A DNA stretch of 64,000 nt from Epilithonimonas xixisoli (GCF_004365655.1 NZ_SOEO01000003.1:796832-860831); one strand, 5' to 3'; counted from the first letter of the stretch, positions 1 to 9,488 are shown. Notes: generated by a model from the sequence alone, not told the origin. Translations and numbers: made by a program.

Positions 1-408
1 TACTACTTTCGAGAGTTTGCTTCCCGCCCTACAAAACCGAAAGAAAATGCATTTACAGGGAAAATCTATGTCTTGGTAAATGGCGCCAGTTTTTCTGCAT
101 CGTCCATCATTTCTGCTAAATTGAAGTTTGAAAACCGCGCCGTCATCGTAGGCGAAGAAACCGGTGGCGCCAACGACGGAACGGTGGCTGGAGTCAACAA
201 TACGGTGATTCTTCCCAATTCGCATTTGGTGCTTCCGATTGGTTTATTCCTCATCCGTCCCAATATCGAGTTTGAAAACAAAAGCAGAGGTGTTTTCCCA
301 GATTATGCTGTAGATCCCAACTTCGAAGACATCTTTGGAACCGATGACAAAATCCTGAACTGGACTTTGGAAGATATCGATTTTCGAAAAACGGTGACTG
401 GAAAATAG
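1..408 (+). CDS. S41 family (C-terminal processing) peptidase, C-terminal part
   Basis: The frame is open from the window's first base, so the N-terminal half lies outside. The visible 135 residues match the end of a tail-specific S41 protease: a beta strand reading GKIYVLVNG followed by ASFSASS, where the serine nucleophile is expected, then GEETGGAND and a segment on mature-enzyme loops. These proteases are usually exported and cut peptides from their C-terminal end. A TTG at 73 is internal to the fold and cannot be the true start. A second, complete S41 peptidase lies at 31178-32368. The family call is firm; the substrate is unknown. Confidence 0.85.
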   Translation, partial: YYFREFASRPTKPKENAFTGKIYVLVNGASFSASSIISAKLKFENRAVIVGEETGGANDGTVAGVNNTVILPNSHLVLPIGLFLIRPNIEFENKSRGVFPDYAVDPNFEDIFGTDDKILNWTLEDIDFRKTVTGK

Positions 409-461
409 TTTCTATTTTTTAATTGCACATTTTTTGTTTGGATGATATTCAAATGATAAAA

Positions 462-1112
462 ATGAAAAATCTGATTTTGATATTTTGTGTATTCATCATC
501 TCGTCTTGCAAGAAAGAAAATGATAAATCCACAATTAATTCTACAACTTCTCAAGATAGTTTAAGTGTGAAAACCGATCGTGATTCTTCTAGTTTGGATC
601 AAGATTTAAACACCATTGATAACATAAAATCAGCTTATCAATTGACCAATTCACAATTGCTCGGCAAGAAATTGGATTCCGTAAGTTTTGAATATGATTG
701 CGATGAGAGTTCTGGAACTGTCGTTTTCTATTCGGATCAGAATGATTTGAAAGCAATTAAGCATTCTTACGCTGAACACAGTCATTTTTCTTCTGTAGAT
801 CAATATTTCATTAATGATAATCAGCCTTATTTTATCTTTCAAACCGAAACAGTTTGGAGTTTTGATGGCGGAACAACTGAAAAACCAGAGACAAAGGATG
901 ATGTCACGGAAAAGCGTTTTTACATCATTAATGAAAAAGCGACTCAATGTCTTGAGAAAAAATACATTTTGAAATCAAATTCTTCCAACAATCCAAAATC
1001 AGAAAATGTTCCTAATAAAGAATTGAAAAATTGTTCTGTTGCAGATTTGCAGAAAACTTTTGATTTGCTAATGAAGCATAAAAATAGAAAAGGTAATGGG
1101 AAATGTCTTTGA
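462..1112 (+). CDS. Hypothetical lipoprotein
   Basis: The protein is about 216 residues and starts MKNLILIFCVFIISSC, a lipoprotein signal peptide with a lipobox ending at Cys, followed by a low-complexity Ser/Asp/Thr linker typical of surface-tethered proteins in this group. An ATG at 453 in the same frame is an alternative start, but 462 gives the cleaner signal. The body has aromatic-rich beta segments and no domain I recognise. It begins about 50 bp after the S41 peptidase and could be co-transcribed with it. A strong bidirectional hairpin follows at 1128. Confidence 0.75.
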   Translation: MKNLILIFCVFIISSCKKENDKSTINSTTSQDSLSVKTDRDSSSLDQDLNTIDNIKSAYQLTNSQLLGKKLDSVSFEYDCDESSGTVVFYSDQNDLKAIKHSYAEHSHFSSVDQYFINDNQPYFIFQTETVWSFDGGTTEKPETKDDVTEKRFYIINEKATQCLEKKYILKSNSSNNPKSENVPNKELKNCSVADLQKTFDLLMKHKNRKGNGKCL

Positions 1113-1127
1113 AATTATAAGCCAAAA

Positions 1128-1148
1128 AAGCCCGAAAAAATCGGGCTT
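1128..1148. terminator. Bidirectional hairpin terminator
   Basis: AAGCCCGA and TCGGGCTT form a perfect 8-bp stem around a five-A loop, between two convergent genes (ending at 1112 and 1171). Confidence 0.8.
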
Positions 1149-1170
1149 TAAATATATTTAGAAAAGAATC

Positions 1171-1755
1171 TTAATCTTCATCGTCTTCTTCGAAAACGTC
1201 GTTGTAGCCGTCTTCTTCCTCATCATCGTTGTAGTCGTCATCCTCGTCATCAAAACTGGAAGCTTTGAACTCAGATTCGAAATCTCCAAAATCATCATCC
1301 ATCAAAGGCATTGTAGAATTTTTGTTTTTCCCTGTTGATGCTCCGGTTTTGCTAGGCGCTTTCAAAGGAACATTTCCAAATCTGTAAACCGTGATAGGAT
1401 AGTTAACCGCTGGCTTCTCATCTATGATTTCCAAAAGCTCGCAGAAGAAATCCCAAAGCTCGATAAAACCATATTGGAATCTCATCTTTTCCCCCACTGC
1501 AGGGAAACCTTCCGGCAAATAGATATCCGACATAATCTCGCCATCGCCATCATCACTCATATCCTCCAAAGGAACTGGTCGGCCTTCATTCCATTCGTCA
1601 TCAGAAAAATAAAAAGAAGACAACTCCTCACCTGGTAAACTGAACGCACTTTTGATGCCCAGATGCAGATTCCAAAGGGTCTGTTTATCTTTGATTTCGA
1701 TGTCTCGGAAAATCGTGTCTTTGGCGTCTAATATTACTCTTATCTTATAAACCAT
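1171..1755 (-). CDS. Plasmid pRiA4b ORF-3-like family protein with acidic tail
   Basis: This is a 194-residue cytoplasmic protein. Residues 1-130 (MVYKIRVILD..., then LWNLHLGIKSAF, MRFQYGF--LWDF) resemble the PRiA4_ORF3/TnpR-like domain, an alpha/beta fold found in plasmid and IS1096-associated proteins. The last 45 residues are almost wholly Asp/Glu with Asp-Tyr-Asn runs, so this tail is probably disordered. Chromosomal copies of this domain are common in Bacteroidota and their function is not known. No mobile element is visible next to it. It is followed by a 141-bp gap and then the two-component pair transcribed in the same direction. Confidence 0.7.
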   Translation of the reverse strand: MVYKIRVILDAKDTIFRDIEIKDKQTLWNLHLGIKSAFSLPGEELSSFYFSDDEWNEGRPVPLEDMSDDGDGEIMSDIYLPEGFPAVGEKMRFQYGFIELWDFFCELLEIIDEKPAVNYPITVYRFGNVPLKAPSKTGASTGKNKNSTMPLMDDDFGDFESEFKASSFDDEDDDYNDDEEEDGYNDVFEEDDED

Positions 1756-1896
1756 TGTTGTTTTACTTTAACTTTTATTAGCTTGATTGATGTTGCAAAT
1801 ATAAAACAAATGAATTTTCAGGAAAGTTTCTGAGAAATTTTTTTTCAAAAAAGATTTTTATAAATTCAGCGATTTTGGAAGCCATTTACTATTGGT

Positions 1897-2976
1897 TTAT
1901 GGCAATTTTGGTTTCTTGATTTTTTCCTGTGGCGATTTATCTAATTTGAATTTGAATTTAGTTCCTGAGAGATAGACACTTTCCACATTGATGGGTTGCT
2001 TGTGCGCTTCCAAAATGTGTTTCACGATGGCAAGACCAAGTCCCGAGCCTCCATCTTTTCTGTTTCGGCTAGATTCTACACGGTAGAATCTTTCGAAGAT
2101 TCTTGGTAAGTTTTCCGGTTTTATGCCCATCCCGTTGTCCTCTATGGAAATATGAATGTTTTTCATCCCTTCTCTTGTCGCCACAATGATTTGCGCTTCC
2201 TCTCGGTTGGCGTATTTTACAGCATTGGAGATTAGATTGATGAGAACCTGAGAGATTTTCTGCTTGTCTGCAAAAACGAAAAGCTGAGATTGCGTCGTTT
2301 GCAGTTGCATGGTCATAGATTCCCGTTCTGCTTCCAGATCCAAAAGATCAAAAATCTCCTGAATCAAATGATTGATGTCAAAGCTGCTGAATTTCAAATC
2401 AATCTGTCCGGATTCGAAACGGTTGATCATATCCAAATCTTTCACAATATTCAGCAGACGTTCTACAGATTTGTCAATTCTCTCCAGATATTTGTCTCGC
2501 ACGTTGAGATCTTCTACGCCACCGTCCCGCAGGGTTTCTATGTAGCCTTGGATAGAAAAAAGCGGTGTTTTCAGTTCGTGGGAAACGTTACCAATGTATT
2601 CTTTCCTGTAGTTTTCCATTTCCATCATCATGTCCATTTCGGCATTTTTCTGATTCATCTCGTGCATTTTTTCGCCGAGTTCTTTGAAACTGAAATCTGT
2701 GTCGTAATCGTGTATGATGTCTTCCGGAAGGATATTGGTGATTCTCCGGATCTGATTTTTACTGTAGAAACTGAAAAGGAATTCTAGAACAAAATAATTG
2801 AGAACAAACAAAAAACACAGTGTAAACAGTAAAAAAAAGTTGAAGTTTCTGGTTTTGAAGTAAACATCGTTGGTGTAAAATTGAAATAATAAAACAGCAA
2901 AGCCCACCACAATTACCAATAGTAATGATGCGGCGGCAGACAGCCAATTGATTTTTACAGCATTTTTTATTCTCAT
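1897..2976 (-). CDS. Sensor histidine kinase, PhoR-like
   Basis: The protein has 359 residues. Two transmembrane helices (about 12-32 and 45-67) are separated by only a short loop, so there is almost no periplasmic sensor domain. A HisKA domain follows with the H-box VSHELKTP (His133), then a HATPase_c domain with the N-box NLISNAVKYA, DNGMGI and GSGLGLAIVKHI. It is encoded 31 bp downstream of the winged-helix response regulator at 3008-3685, in the usual regulator-then-kinase order of phoB/phoR-like pairs. With such a small periplasmic part it may sense through the membrane or a partner. The phosphate connection is by family resemblance only. Confidence 0.85.
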   Translation of the reverse strand: MRIKNAVKINWLSAAASLLLVIVVGFAVLLFQFYTNDVYFKTRNFNFFLLFTLCFLFVLNYFVLEFLFSFYSKNQIRRITNILPEDIIHDYDTDFSFKELGEKMHEMNQKNAEMDMMMEMENYRKEYIGNVSHELKTPLFSIQGYIETLRDGGVEDLNVRDKYLERIDKSVERLLNIVKDLDMINRFESGQIDLKFSSFDINHLIQEIFDLLDLEAERESMTMQLQTTQSQLFVFADKQKISQVLINLISNAVKYANREEAQIIVATREGMKNIHISIEDNGMGIKPENLPRIFERFYRVESSRNRKDGGSGLGLAIVKHILEAHKQPINVESVYLSGTKFKFKLDKSPQEKIKKPKLP

Positions 2977-3007
2977 TTCAAAAAAAAGATTTTCTTTTCA
3001 GAAAACC

Positions 3008-3685
3008 TTAAACTACTAATTTATAACCTATTCCTTTTAGAGTCTGTATCGTGTGGATGCCCAGTTTCTCTCTTAATCTTCTAATGTGAACATCAATTGT
3101 TCTTTCGCCTACGATGACATCATTGCCCCAAACTTTTTCCAAAATCTCTTCTCTTTTGAAAACCTTTTCTGTGTTGGAAGCCAAAAGATACAACAGATCA
3201 AATTCTTTCTTCGGAAGGAGAAATTCCTCTTTTCCTTTTGAAACCTTGAAATTATCTTTATCAATGATGAGATCTCCAAGTTCAATATAATTAGCATTTT
3301 CCTGAGATTGCGCACCCAATTGTAATAGAGCCGCAACTTTGGAGATTAGAACTTTCGGTTTGATTAATTTTACAATATAATCATTTGCACCAGCTTGATA
3401 ACCTGCTAATTGTGAGAATTCTTCGCTTCTTGCGGATAAAAATACAATCAAAGTTTTTTGTAATTCTTTCAGTTTACGAAGGTCTTGGCATGTTTCGATT
3501 CCGTCTTTTTCCGGCATCATTACATCCAAAAGGATAAGGTCTGGAAGGATTTCCTTAGCTTTTACAATTCCTTCATTACCATTGCTGGCGGTAAAAACCT
3601 GATAGCCTTCTTTTTCCAAATTATAAGAGATGATTTCCAGAATATCCTGCTCATCATCAATTAAAAGGATTTTTTTACGATTCAT
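3008..3685 (-). CDS. OmpR/PhoB-type response regulator
   Basis: The protein has 225 residues: a receiver domain (residues 3-118, phospho-acceptor Asp54 in LLDVMMPEKDG) and a C-terminal winged helix (about 130-222, with the GERTIDVHIRRLREKLG recognition-helix region and the final KGIGYKL). It should activate or repress genes when phosphorylated by the adjacent kinase. One oddity is the conserved switch Lys, normally followed by Pro (K-P), which here is followed by Leu107 (YIVKLIKP). It is the first gene of a two-gene operon and faces glnS across a 204-bp divergent region. Confidence 0.88.
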   Translation of the reverse strand: MNRKKILLIDDEQDILEIISYNLEKEGYQVFTASNGNEGIVKAKEILPDLILLDVMMPEKDGIETCQDLRKLKELQKTLIVFLSARSEEFSQLAGYQAGANDYIVKLIKPKVLISKVAALLQLGAQSQENANYIELGDLIIDKDNFKVSKGKEEFLLPKKEFDLLYLLASNTEKVFKREEILEKVWGNDVIVGERTIDVHIRRLREKLGIHTIQTLKGIGYKLVV

Positions 3686-3864
3686 TTCGATTTATTAATT
3701 ATCCCAAAATTAAAAAAAAATGAACGGTATATCACTAATTGTTTAAAGTTCACACAAATTTAACATTTACAAAACAATTAATTTCCGTTTTGATGTCATT
3801 TTCAATATCCATATTCCTCTATTTTTATGAGTAATATTCGTTTTATTTTTTGAGGAAATTAAGT

Positions 3865-3872
3865 TAAATTTG
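3865..3872 (+). promoter_or_regulatory. Putative -7 box of the glnS promoter
   Basis: TAAATTTG fits the Bacteroidota sigma-ABfr -7 consensus TAnnTTTG and sits 17 bp before the glnS start codon. No convincing -33 TTTG at standard spacing. Confidence 0.45.
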
Positions 3873-3889
3873 CACTTCAGTTTCAGATT

Positions 3890-5560
3890 ATGGAAGAAGA
3901 AAAAAAATCACTCAATTTTATTGAGCAAATTATAGAAGACGATTTGGAAAACGGCTTGGACGCGTCTCAACTGCGTTTTAGATTTCCACCGGAACCAAAC
4001 GGTTATCTTCACATTGGTCATACAAAAGCAATCTGCATCAACTTCGGTTTGGGTCAGAAATATGGTGCGCCCGTTAACCTTCGTTTTGATGATACCAATC
4101 CAGCCAAAGAAGAGCAGGAATTCGTAGATTCCATCAAAGCAGACATCGATTGGTTGGGTTTCAAATACGACCAGGAATTGTACACTTCAGATTATTTTGA
4201 GCAATTGTACAATTGGGCTGTTGAAATGATCAAAGAAGGGAAAGCTTATGTAGATGAGCAATCTTCTGAAGACATTACTGCTCAGCGAAAAAATCCTTTT
4301 GAAGTTGGAGTTGATTCGCCTTTCCGCAATCGTCCAACAGAAGAAAGTTTGGCGCTTTTCGAAAAAATGAAAAACGGAGAATTCGAAGAAGGCGCAATGA
4401 GTTTGCGTGCAAAAATCGATATGACTTCCCCGAATATGAATATGCGTGACCCTGTGATGTACAGAATTCTAAAAAAACCACACCACAGAACCGGCGAAAA
4501 ATGGAAAATCTATCCGATGTACGATTGGGCGCACGGAGAATCTGATTATATCGAGCAAATTTCACATTCTTTATGTTCATTGGAATTTGAGAATCACCGT
4601 CCTTTATACGAATGGTATTTGGATCAAGTTTATGATAACGAAAGCGTTGCGCCAAAACAAAGAGAATTTGCAAGGATGAACGTTTCTTATATGGTGACTT
4701 CTAAAAGAAAACTTCAAAGATTGGTTCAGGAAAATATCACTACAGGTTGGGACGACCCAAGAATGCCGACGATTTCTGGATTGAGAAGAAAAGGTTACAC
4801 GCCAACTGCGATTAAAAATTTCATTGAAAGAGTAGGTGTTGCTAAAAGAGAAAATCTGATTGATATTCAATTACTTGAATTTTGTGTGAGAGAAGACCTT
4901 AACAAAGTGGCAACACGTGTAATGGCGGTTGTAAATCCAGTTAAACTCATCATCGAAAATTATCCAGAAGATAAAGAAGAATGGTTGGAAACGGAAAACA
5001 ATCCTGAAGACGAAAATGCAGGTTCTAGAAAAGTGCCTTTCTCAAGAGAAATTTATATCGAAAGAGAAGATTTCAAAGAAGAAGCAGACAAAAAATTCTT
5101 CCGTCTAAAATTGGATGGTGAGGTTCGTTTGAAAGCTGGTTACATCATCAAAGCTGAACGTGTTGAGAAAGATACAAATGGCGAAATCACAACCATCTAC
5201 GCAACTTATGATGAAGATTCAAAATCGGGTAGTGGAACGGAGGCAAGTCTTAGAAAAGTGAAAGGAACGCTACATTGGGTTTCTGCAAAACACGCTTTAC
5301 CAATCGAAATCAGAACTTACGAAAGATTGTTCACGACAGAACAACCGGATTCGGAGAAAGATGTTGATTTCATTCAATTCATCAATCCACAATCGTTGAA
5401 TGTAACGCATGGATTTGCTGAACCAAGCTTGAAAGACGCCACTTTGGACGACCATTTCCAGTTCCAAAGAATTGGTTATTATATTAAGGACAGAGATTCT
5501 TCCGACGAGACGTTGGTGTTCAACAGAACGGTAACGCTTAAGGATGGTTACAAGCCTTAA
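3890..5560 (+). CDS. glnS: Glutamine--tRNA ligase
   Basis: This 556-residue class Ic synthetase charges tRNA-Gln directly with glutamine. The Rossmann domain carries the HIGH signature in PEPNGYLHIGHTKA (about residues 34-47) and the KMSKS-equivalent loop VTSKRKLQRL. The C-terminal third is the anticodon-binding beta-barrel pair, ending DGYKP. Its length matches the E. coli enzyme (554). The ATG at 3890 begins MEEEKKSLNFIEQII, typical of the family. It is monocistronic: an upstream -7 box lies at 3865 and a hairpin terminator at 5591. Confidence 0.97.
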   Translation: MEEEKKSLNFIEQIIEDDLENGLDASQLRFRFPPEPNGYLHIGHTKAICINFGLGQKYGAPVNLRFDDTNPAKEEQEFVDSIKADIDWLGFKYDQELYTSDYFEQLYNWAVEMIKEGKAYVDEQSSEDITAQRKNPFEVGVDSPFRNRPTEESLALFEKMKNGEFEEGAMSLRAKIDMTSPNMNMRDPVMYRILKKPHHRTGEKWKIYPMYDWAHGESDYIEQISHSLCSLEFENHRPLYEWYLDQVYDNESVAPKQREFARMNVSYMVTSKRKLQRLVQENITTGWDDPRMPTISGLRRKGYTPTAIKNFIERVGVAKRENLIDIQLLEFCVREDLNKVATRVMAVVNPVKLIIENYPEDKEEWLETENNPEDENAGSRKVPFSREIYIEREDFKEEADKKFFRLKLDGEVRLKAGYIIKAERVEKDTNGEITTIYATYDEDSKSGSGTEASLRKVKGTLHWVSAKHALPIEIRTYERLFTTEQPDSEKDVDFIQFINPQSLNVTHGFAEPSLKDATLDDHFQFQRIGYYIKDRDSSDETLVFNRTVTLKDGYKP

Positions 5561-5590
5561 TTAGGAAAGAAAATAAATTATTATATTGAA

Positions 5591-5618
5591 AATCAGTCAT
5601 TTGGCTGATTTTTTTTGT
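5591..5618 (+). terminator. Rho-independent terminator of glnS
   Basis: AATCAG and CTGATT pair around TCATTTGG, followed by a run of eight T. Confidence 0.75.
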
Positions 5619-5673
5619 TTTGATGTAATAGATTTGTTGTGTGCTTTGTCTAATCTCAAGAATAAGCTCTACT

Positions 5674-8091
5674 ATGAAAACTAAATTTGGCATTCTCGCA
5701 TTGATTCTTTTTTTTGGACAGATTTCTGCTCAGAAAGTGATTGCTTCAGACAGCATTGTCAGACGACAAATGAATGCCGTACGAACCGATAAATCCATAA
5801 AAATTGATGGAATCATAGACGAAGAAGTTTGGTCAATGGCTAGCATTGCAGACAAATTCATAGAGTTTCAGCCAGCGAACGGAAAGCTGGAATCTGAAAA
5901 TCAAAAAAGCGTAGTGAGAGTTTTGTATGATGATACTGGAATCTACATCGGTGCAACGCTTTATGACAATGAACCAGATAAAATTGCCAAGCAGTTGACA
6001 GAAAGAGATGTCATCAACAATGATGATTTTTTCGGCGTTTTCATCAATGGATATAATGACAAGCAGCAGAGTTACGAATTTATCGTCACCGCTGCCGGCG
6101 TTCAGTTCGATGCAAAAGCGACCAACGATAATGGTGAAGACGACACTTGGAACGGAATCTGGTACAGCGACGTTAAAATCACAGATAAAGGATGGAATGT
6201 TGAAATGAAAATCCCTTATTTTGAATTGAGATTCCCAAAAGATAATATTCAACAATGGGGCGTGAATTTCTTTCGAAATATCCAACGCCAACGCAAAAAA
6301 CTCTCTTGGAATCACATTGATAATACAAAAGGAAATATCACATTGTATGACGGAATCCTTAATGGAATCGAAAATGTGAAAACCCCAATCAGACTTTCTT
6401 TTACTCCATATTTCTCCACTTATGTCAACAGTTATGACGGAAAAACCGAAATGAATGTGAATGGCGGAATGGATTTGAAATACGGAATCAATGACGCTTT
6501 CACCTTCGATATGACATTGATTCCTGATTTTGGACAAGCCAATTTTGATAATTCAATTTTAAATTTAACACCATTTGAACAACAGTTTGCAGAACAGCGT
6601 TCATTTTTTATGGAAGGCACGGAACTTTTTAGCAAAGGCGATATGTTTTACTCGCGAAGAGTTGGTGGTGAACCGTCAATTTATCCAAATATTAATGATA
6701 ATGAAACCGTGACAGAATATCCCGGAAAAGTGAAATTATTCAATGCTTTCAAAATTTCGGGAAGAACTAAGAAAGGTTTGGGAATCGGAATTTTCAATGG
6801 TGTAACTGAAAAAATGGAAGCAACGATTCAAGATAATCTGACGGGACAAACCAGAAAAGAAACTGTTGAACCTTGGACCAATTATAATGTCTTGGTTTTC
6901 GACCAGCGATTTGGCGGGAATTCTTCCATCACTTTGGTCAACACAAGCACGATGAGAATGGGCAATTTCCGAGATGCCAATGCGACAGGTTTGCTTTGGA
7001 ATATCGCCAACAAAAAGAATACCTACAATTATTACGGAAACCTTAAAGGCAGTTGGGTCAAAGAAGATGGGACAACTTTTGGAGCACGAGGAAGTGTTGG
7101 TTTGGGTAAATTTTCCGGGAATCACCGTTTCGAAGTGAATGCGAATGCAGTAGATAAAAATTGGGACATCAATGATTTGGGATTCTCAACGTTGACGAAT
7201 TACGGAAATCACAACGCTTGGTACGGCTACAGAATCCTTCAGCCAAAAGGAAAACTCAATAATATGTATCTTAATTTCAATCTAAATTATTACCACAGAT
7301 TGGAACCTTTTCTGAATCAAAAATTAGTTTTTAACAACAATAACTCATTCACCAACAAGAAGTTTCAAACTTTTGGAGGCGGTGTAGAGTTCACGCCTTA
7401 CGGAGAAAAAGATATTTATGAACCAAGAACTTTCGGACGACATCTCAACGTTCCAGGTTATTTTGACAGTTGGTTATTTTTCGAAAGTGACAGCCGGAAA
7501 AAGCTTCTGTACAACGTATCGCTCGATTATTATGCGTACGACCAAAAGGGCAGAAATCAGGTGATTCCATCATTGTATCTGCGTTACAGAGTGTCCGACA
7601 AACTGAATCTCATTTGGAAATTCAATCCGGTTTTCAGTAATAACGAAGTTGGTTTTGCAGGACGAAACGCTGACGAAATTTATATGGGAAGACGTCAGCG
7701 AAATACCTACGAAAACTCGGTGACGGGACAATACACTTTCAATAACAAAATGGCGCTGTCATTGGCTTTCCGTCATTATTTTTCAGATGTTACTTACAAG
7801 CAATTTTACAGTTTGGAGAACGATGGAAGCCTGAACGAGAACACGACTTACAATCCAAATCTCGCCGGAACTTACAATTCTTGGAACGTGGATTTGCGCT
7901 ATTCGTGGTGGTTTGCGCCGGGAAGTCAGCTCACTTTGTTGTACAGAAATGCAACCAGCAATTATTTGGAAGTTTCTAGAATGCGATTCAAAAATAACTT
8001 CAACGAACTTTTTGATGCGCCGATGATCAACAATGTTTCGCTTCGAGTGACATATTTCTTGGATTATAACAGAATCAAGAATTGGTTTTAA
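5674..8091 (+). CDS. DUF5916 outer-membrane protein with CBM9-like domain
   Basis: The protein has 805 residues. The start at 5674 gives a clear signal peptide (MKTKFGILALILFFGQISAQ); the GTG 33 bp upstream adds a non-signal leader and is rejected. Residues about 45-200 form a carbohydrate-binding module 9-like sandwich (SIKIDGIIDEEVW, VRVLYDDTGIYIGATLYD). The rest is rich in alternating aromatic strands, consistent with a C-terminal beta-barrel of the DUF5916 family, ending in a hydrophobic/aromatic terminus. The protein is probably surface-exposed on the outer membrane. Its ligand is unknown. It is monocistronic and followed by a hairpin-containing repeat at 8099. Confidence 0.85.
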   Translation: MKTKFGILALILFFGQISAQKVIASDSIVRRQMNAVRTDKSIKIDGIIDEEVWSMASIADKFIEFQPANGKLESENQKSVVRVLYDDTGIYIGATLYDNEPDKIAKQLTERDVINNDDFFGVFINGYNDKQQSYEFIVTAAGVQFDAKATNDNGEDDTWNGIWYSDVKITDKGWNVEMKIPYFELRFPKDNIQQWGVNFFRNIQRQRKKLSWNHIDNTKGNITLYDGILNGIENVKTPIRLSFTPYFSTYVNSYDGKTEMNVNGGMDLKYGINDAFTFDMTLIPDFGQANFDNSILNLTPFEQQFAEQRSFFMEGTELFSKGDMFYSRRVGGEPSIYPNINDNETVTEYPGKVKLFNAFKISGRTKKGLGIGIFNGVTEKMEATIQDNLTGQTRKETVEPWTNYNVLVFDQRFGGNSSITLVNTSTMRMGNFRDANATGLLWNIANKKNTYNYYGNLKGSWVKEDGTTFGARGSVGLGKFSGNHRFEVNANAVDKNWDINDLGFSTLTNYGNHNAWYGYRILQPKGKLNNMYLNFNLNYYHRLEPFLNQKLVFNNNNSFTNKKFQTFGGGVEFTPYGEKDIYEPRTFGRHLNVPGYFDSWLFFESDSRKKLLYNVSLDYYAYDQKGRNQVIPSLYLRYRVSDKLNLIWKFNPVFSNNEVGFAGRNADEIYMGRRQRNTYENSVTGQYTFNNKMALSLAFRHYFSDVTYKQFYSLENDGSLNENTTYNPNLAGTYNSWNVDLRYSWWFAPGSQLTLLYRNATSNYLEVSRMRFKNNFNELFDAPMINNVSLRVTYFLDYNRIKNWF

Positions 8092-8098
8092 AATTTGG

Positions 8099-8182
8099 GC
8101 AGCTTTTCCGCCTTCCACTCCCGCTATTTTTTGCCAACGCAATTCCAACAGCAAAAAATGAGCTTCGTTCAAGTCGGGCTGC
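8099..8182. repeat. Intergenic inverted-repeat element
   Basis: An 84-bp element has nested inverted repeats. GCAGC (8099-8103) pairs with GCTGC (8178-8182), and ATTTTTTGC (8126-8134) pairs with GCAAAAAAT (8151-8159), with GCT/AGC extending the inner stem. It is more GC-rich and purine/pyrimidine-patterned than the spacer around it. From memory it resembles dispersed hairpin repeats common between genes in Chryseobacterium and Flavobacterium, with constant outer arms and a variable inner hairpin. No second copy is seen in this window. Confidence 0.5.
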
Positions 8183-8336
8183 AGATTCAAAATGTTTTGA
8201 AATTTTGTTATATAAATAGATGATTTCGGATATTATTGTTAACCCAATTTAAACAATAGTTTAATTTAATAACACCATTCGATATTATGAATCCATAAAA
8301 CTTGGCTTTCCATTTTAAAATAAAGACTTTTGCAAA

Positions 8337-9488
8337 ATGGATAAGAGAATACTTCCGCTGACACTTGGCGGATTGGCAATTGGGACTACAGAATTCGTAA
8401 TTATGGCACTTTTGCCCGACGTAGCAAAATCATTAAACATCTCGATTCCCCAAGCTGGACATTTTATTTCTTCTTATGCAGCAGGCGTAGTTGTTGGCGC
8501 GCCAATCTTGGTAGCTTATGCTGCAAAGTTTCCTCCCAAAAGAATTTTGATTTTCCTGATGATTGCCTTCACCATCTTCAACGGATTGTCGGCTTTGTCC
8601 AATGATTATTACACGATGATGATTCTGAGGTTTATGTCCGGATTGCCTCACGGTGCATTTTTCGGTGTTGGGATTGTGGTTTCATCCCGATTGGCAAAAC
8701 CTGGAAAGCAGGCGCAAAGTATTGCGATGATGTTCGCTGGACTTACGCTTGCTAATCTCGCGATGGTTCCATTTGTCACTTGGCTCGGACATCAGCTCTC
8801 GTGGCGATATGCTTTTGGCGTCGTTTCATTGATCGGATTAGTCACGATTCTTGCGCTTAAATTTTTGCTTCCTTATATGAACAGTCTGCGAACTGTCGGT
8901 TTGAAAGATGAATTGGAGTTTTTCAAAACCATCAAAGCCTGGCACATCATTTCGATTTCAGCGATTGGATTTGGAGGTTTGTTCGCGTGGTTTAGTTACA
9001 TCACCCCTTTGATGACCAACGTTTCAAAATTTCCAACAGATTCTATCGCTTACATTATGGTTTTGGCAGGTTCTGGTATGGTCGTAGGTAATTTCTTAGG
9101 TGGAATAATGTCAGACAAAATGCGTCCGGCTTTGGCAGCTTCTATTCTTTTTACCGCAATGATTTTAGCTTTGATCTGTGTCTTTTTCTTTTCAGAAAAC
9201 AAAATTATTTCTTTGGTTCTTACCTTTATTTGTGGGGTTTTATCGATGTCTGTCGGAACGCCAATCAACATCATTATGTTGCGAACTGCCAAAAATTCTG
9301 AAATGATGGCTGCTGCAATTATGCAAGCCGCTTTCAATATTGCGAATTCTCTTGGTGCATTTTTCGGAGGATTGCCTTTGGAATTTGGCTTGACATACAA
9401 TTATCCGTCCTTGGTTGGCGCCGGATTATCTATCCTTGGACTTTTGCTTTGTCTTGGATTTATGAGAAAATATAAAGCGGTAATTTAA
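8337..9488 (+). CDS. MFS transporter, DHA1/AraJ-like efflux permease
   Basis: The 383 residues are almost entirely hydrophobic, with 12 predicted transmembrane helices. The N-terminus MDKRILPLTLGGLAIGTTEFVIMALLPDVA is typical of the AraJ/YdhP branch of drug/sugar efflux permeases, and the A-motif-like loop RFMSGLPHGAFFGVG follows helix 3. It is a proton-driven inner-membrane exporter by family; the substrate cannot be read from sequence. It stands alone: upstream is the 8099 repeat and downstream are two hairpins at 9505-9578. Confidence 0.88.
   Translation: MDKRILPLTLGGLAIGTTEFVIMALLPDVAKSLNISIPQAGHFISSYAAGVVVGAPILVAYAAKFPPKRILIFLMIAFTIFNGLSALSNDYYTMMILRFMSGLPHGAFFGVGIVVSSRLAKPGKQAQSIAMMFAGLTLANLAMVPFVTWLGHQLSWRYAFGVVSLIGLVTILALKFLLPYMNSLRTVGLKDELEFFKTIKAWHIISISAIGFGGLFAWFSYITPLMTNVSKFPTDSIAYIMVLAGSGMVVGNFLGGIMSDKMRPALAASILFTAMILALICVFFFSENKIISLVLTFICGVLSMSVGTPINIIMLRTAKNSEMMAAAIMQAAFNIANSLGAFFGGLPLEFGLTYNYPSLVGAGLSILGLLLCLGFMRKYKAVI

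Noticed and set aside
1171..1755. Insertion sequence suggested by the pRiA4b/TnpR-like domain
   Set aside because: No terminal inverted repeats, no transposase and no target duplication are visible; the domain is common on chromosomes.
2290..2787. Plus-strand ORF of 165 codons inside the histidine kinase
   Set aside because: It is the antisense shadow of the kinase gene at 1897-2976: His/Phe-rich with no domain, while the opposite strand shows intact kinase motifs.
5833..6537. Minus-strand ORF of 234 codons in the DUF5916 gene
   Set aside because: Ile/Ser/Phe-rich antisense frame without start context; the plus strand holds a clear signal peptide and domain.
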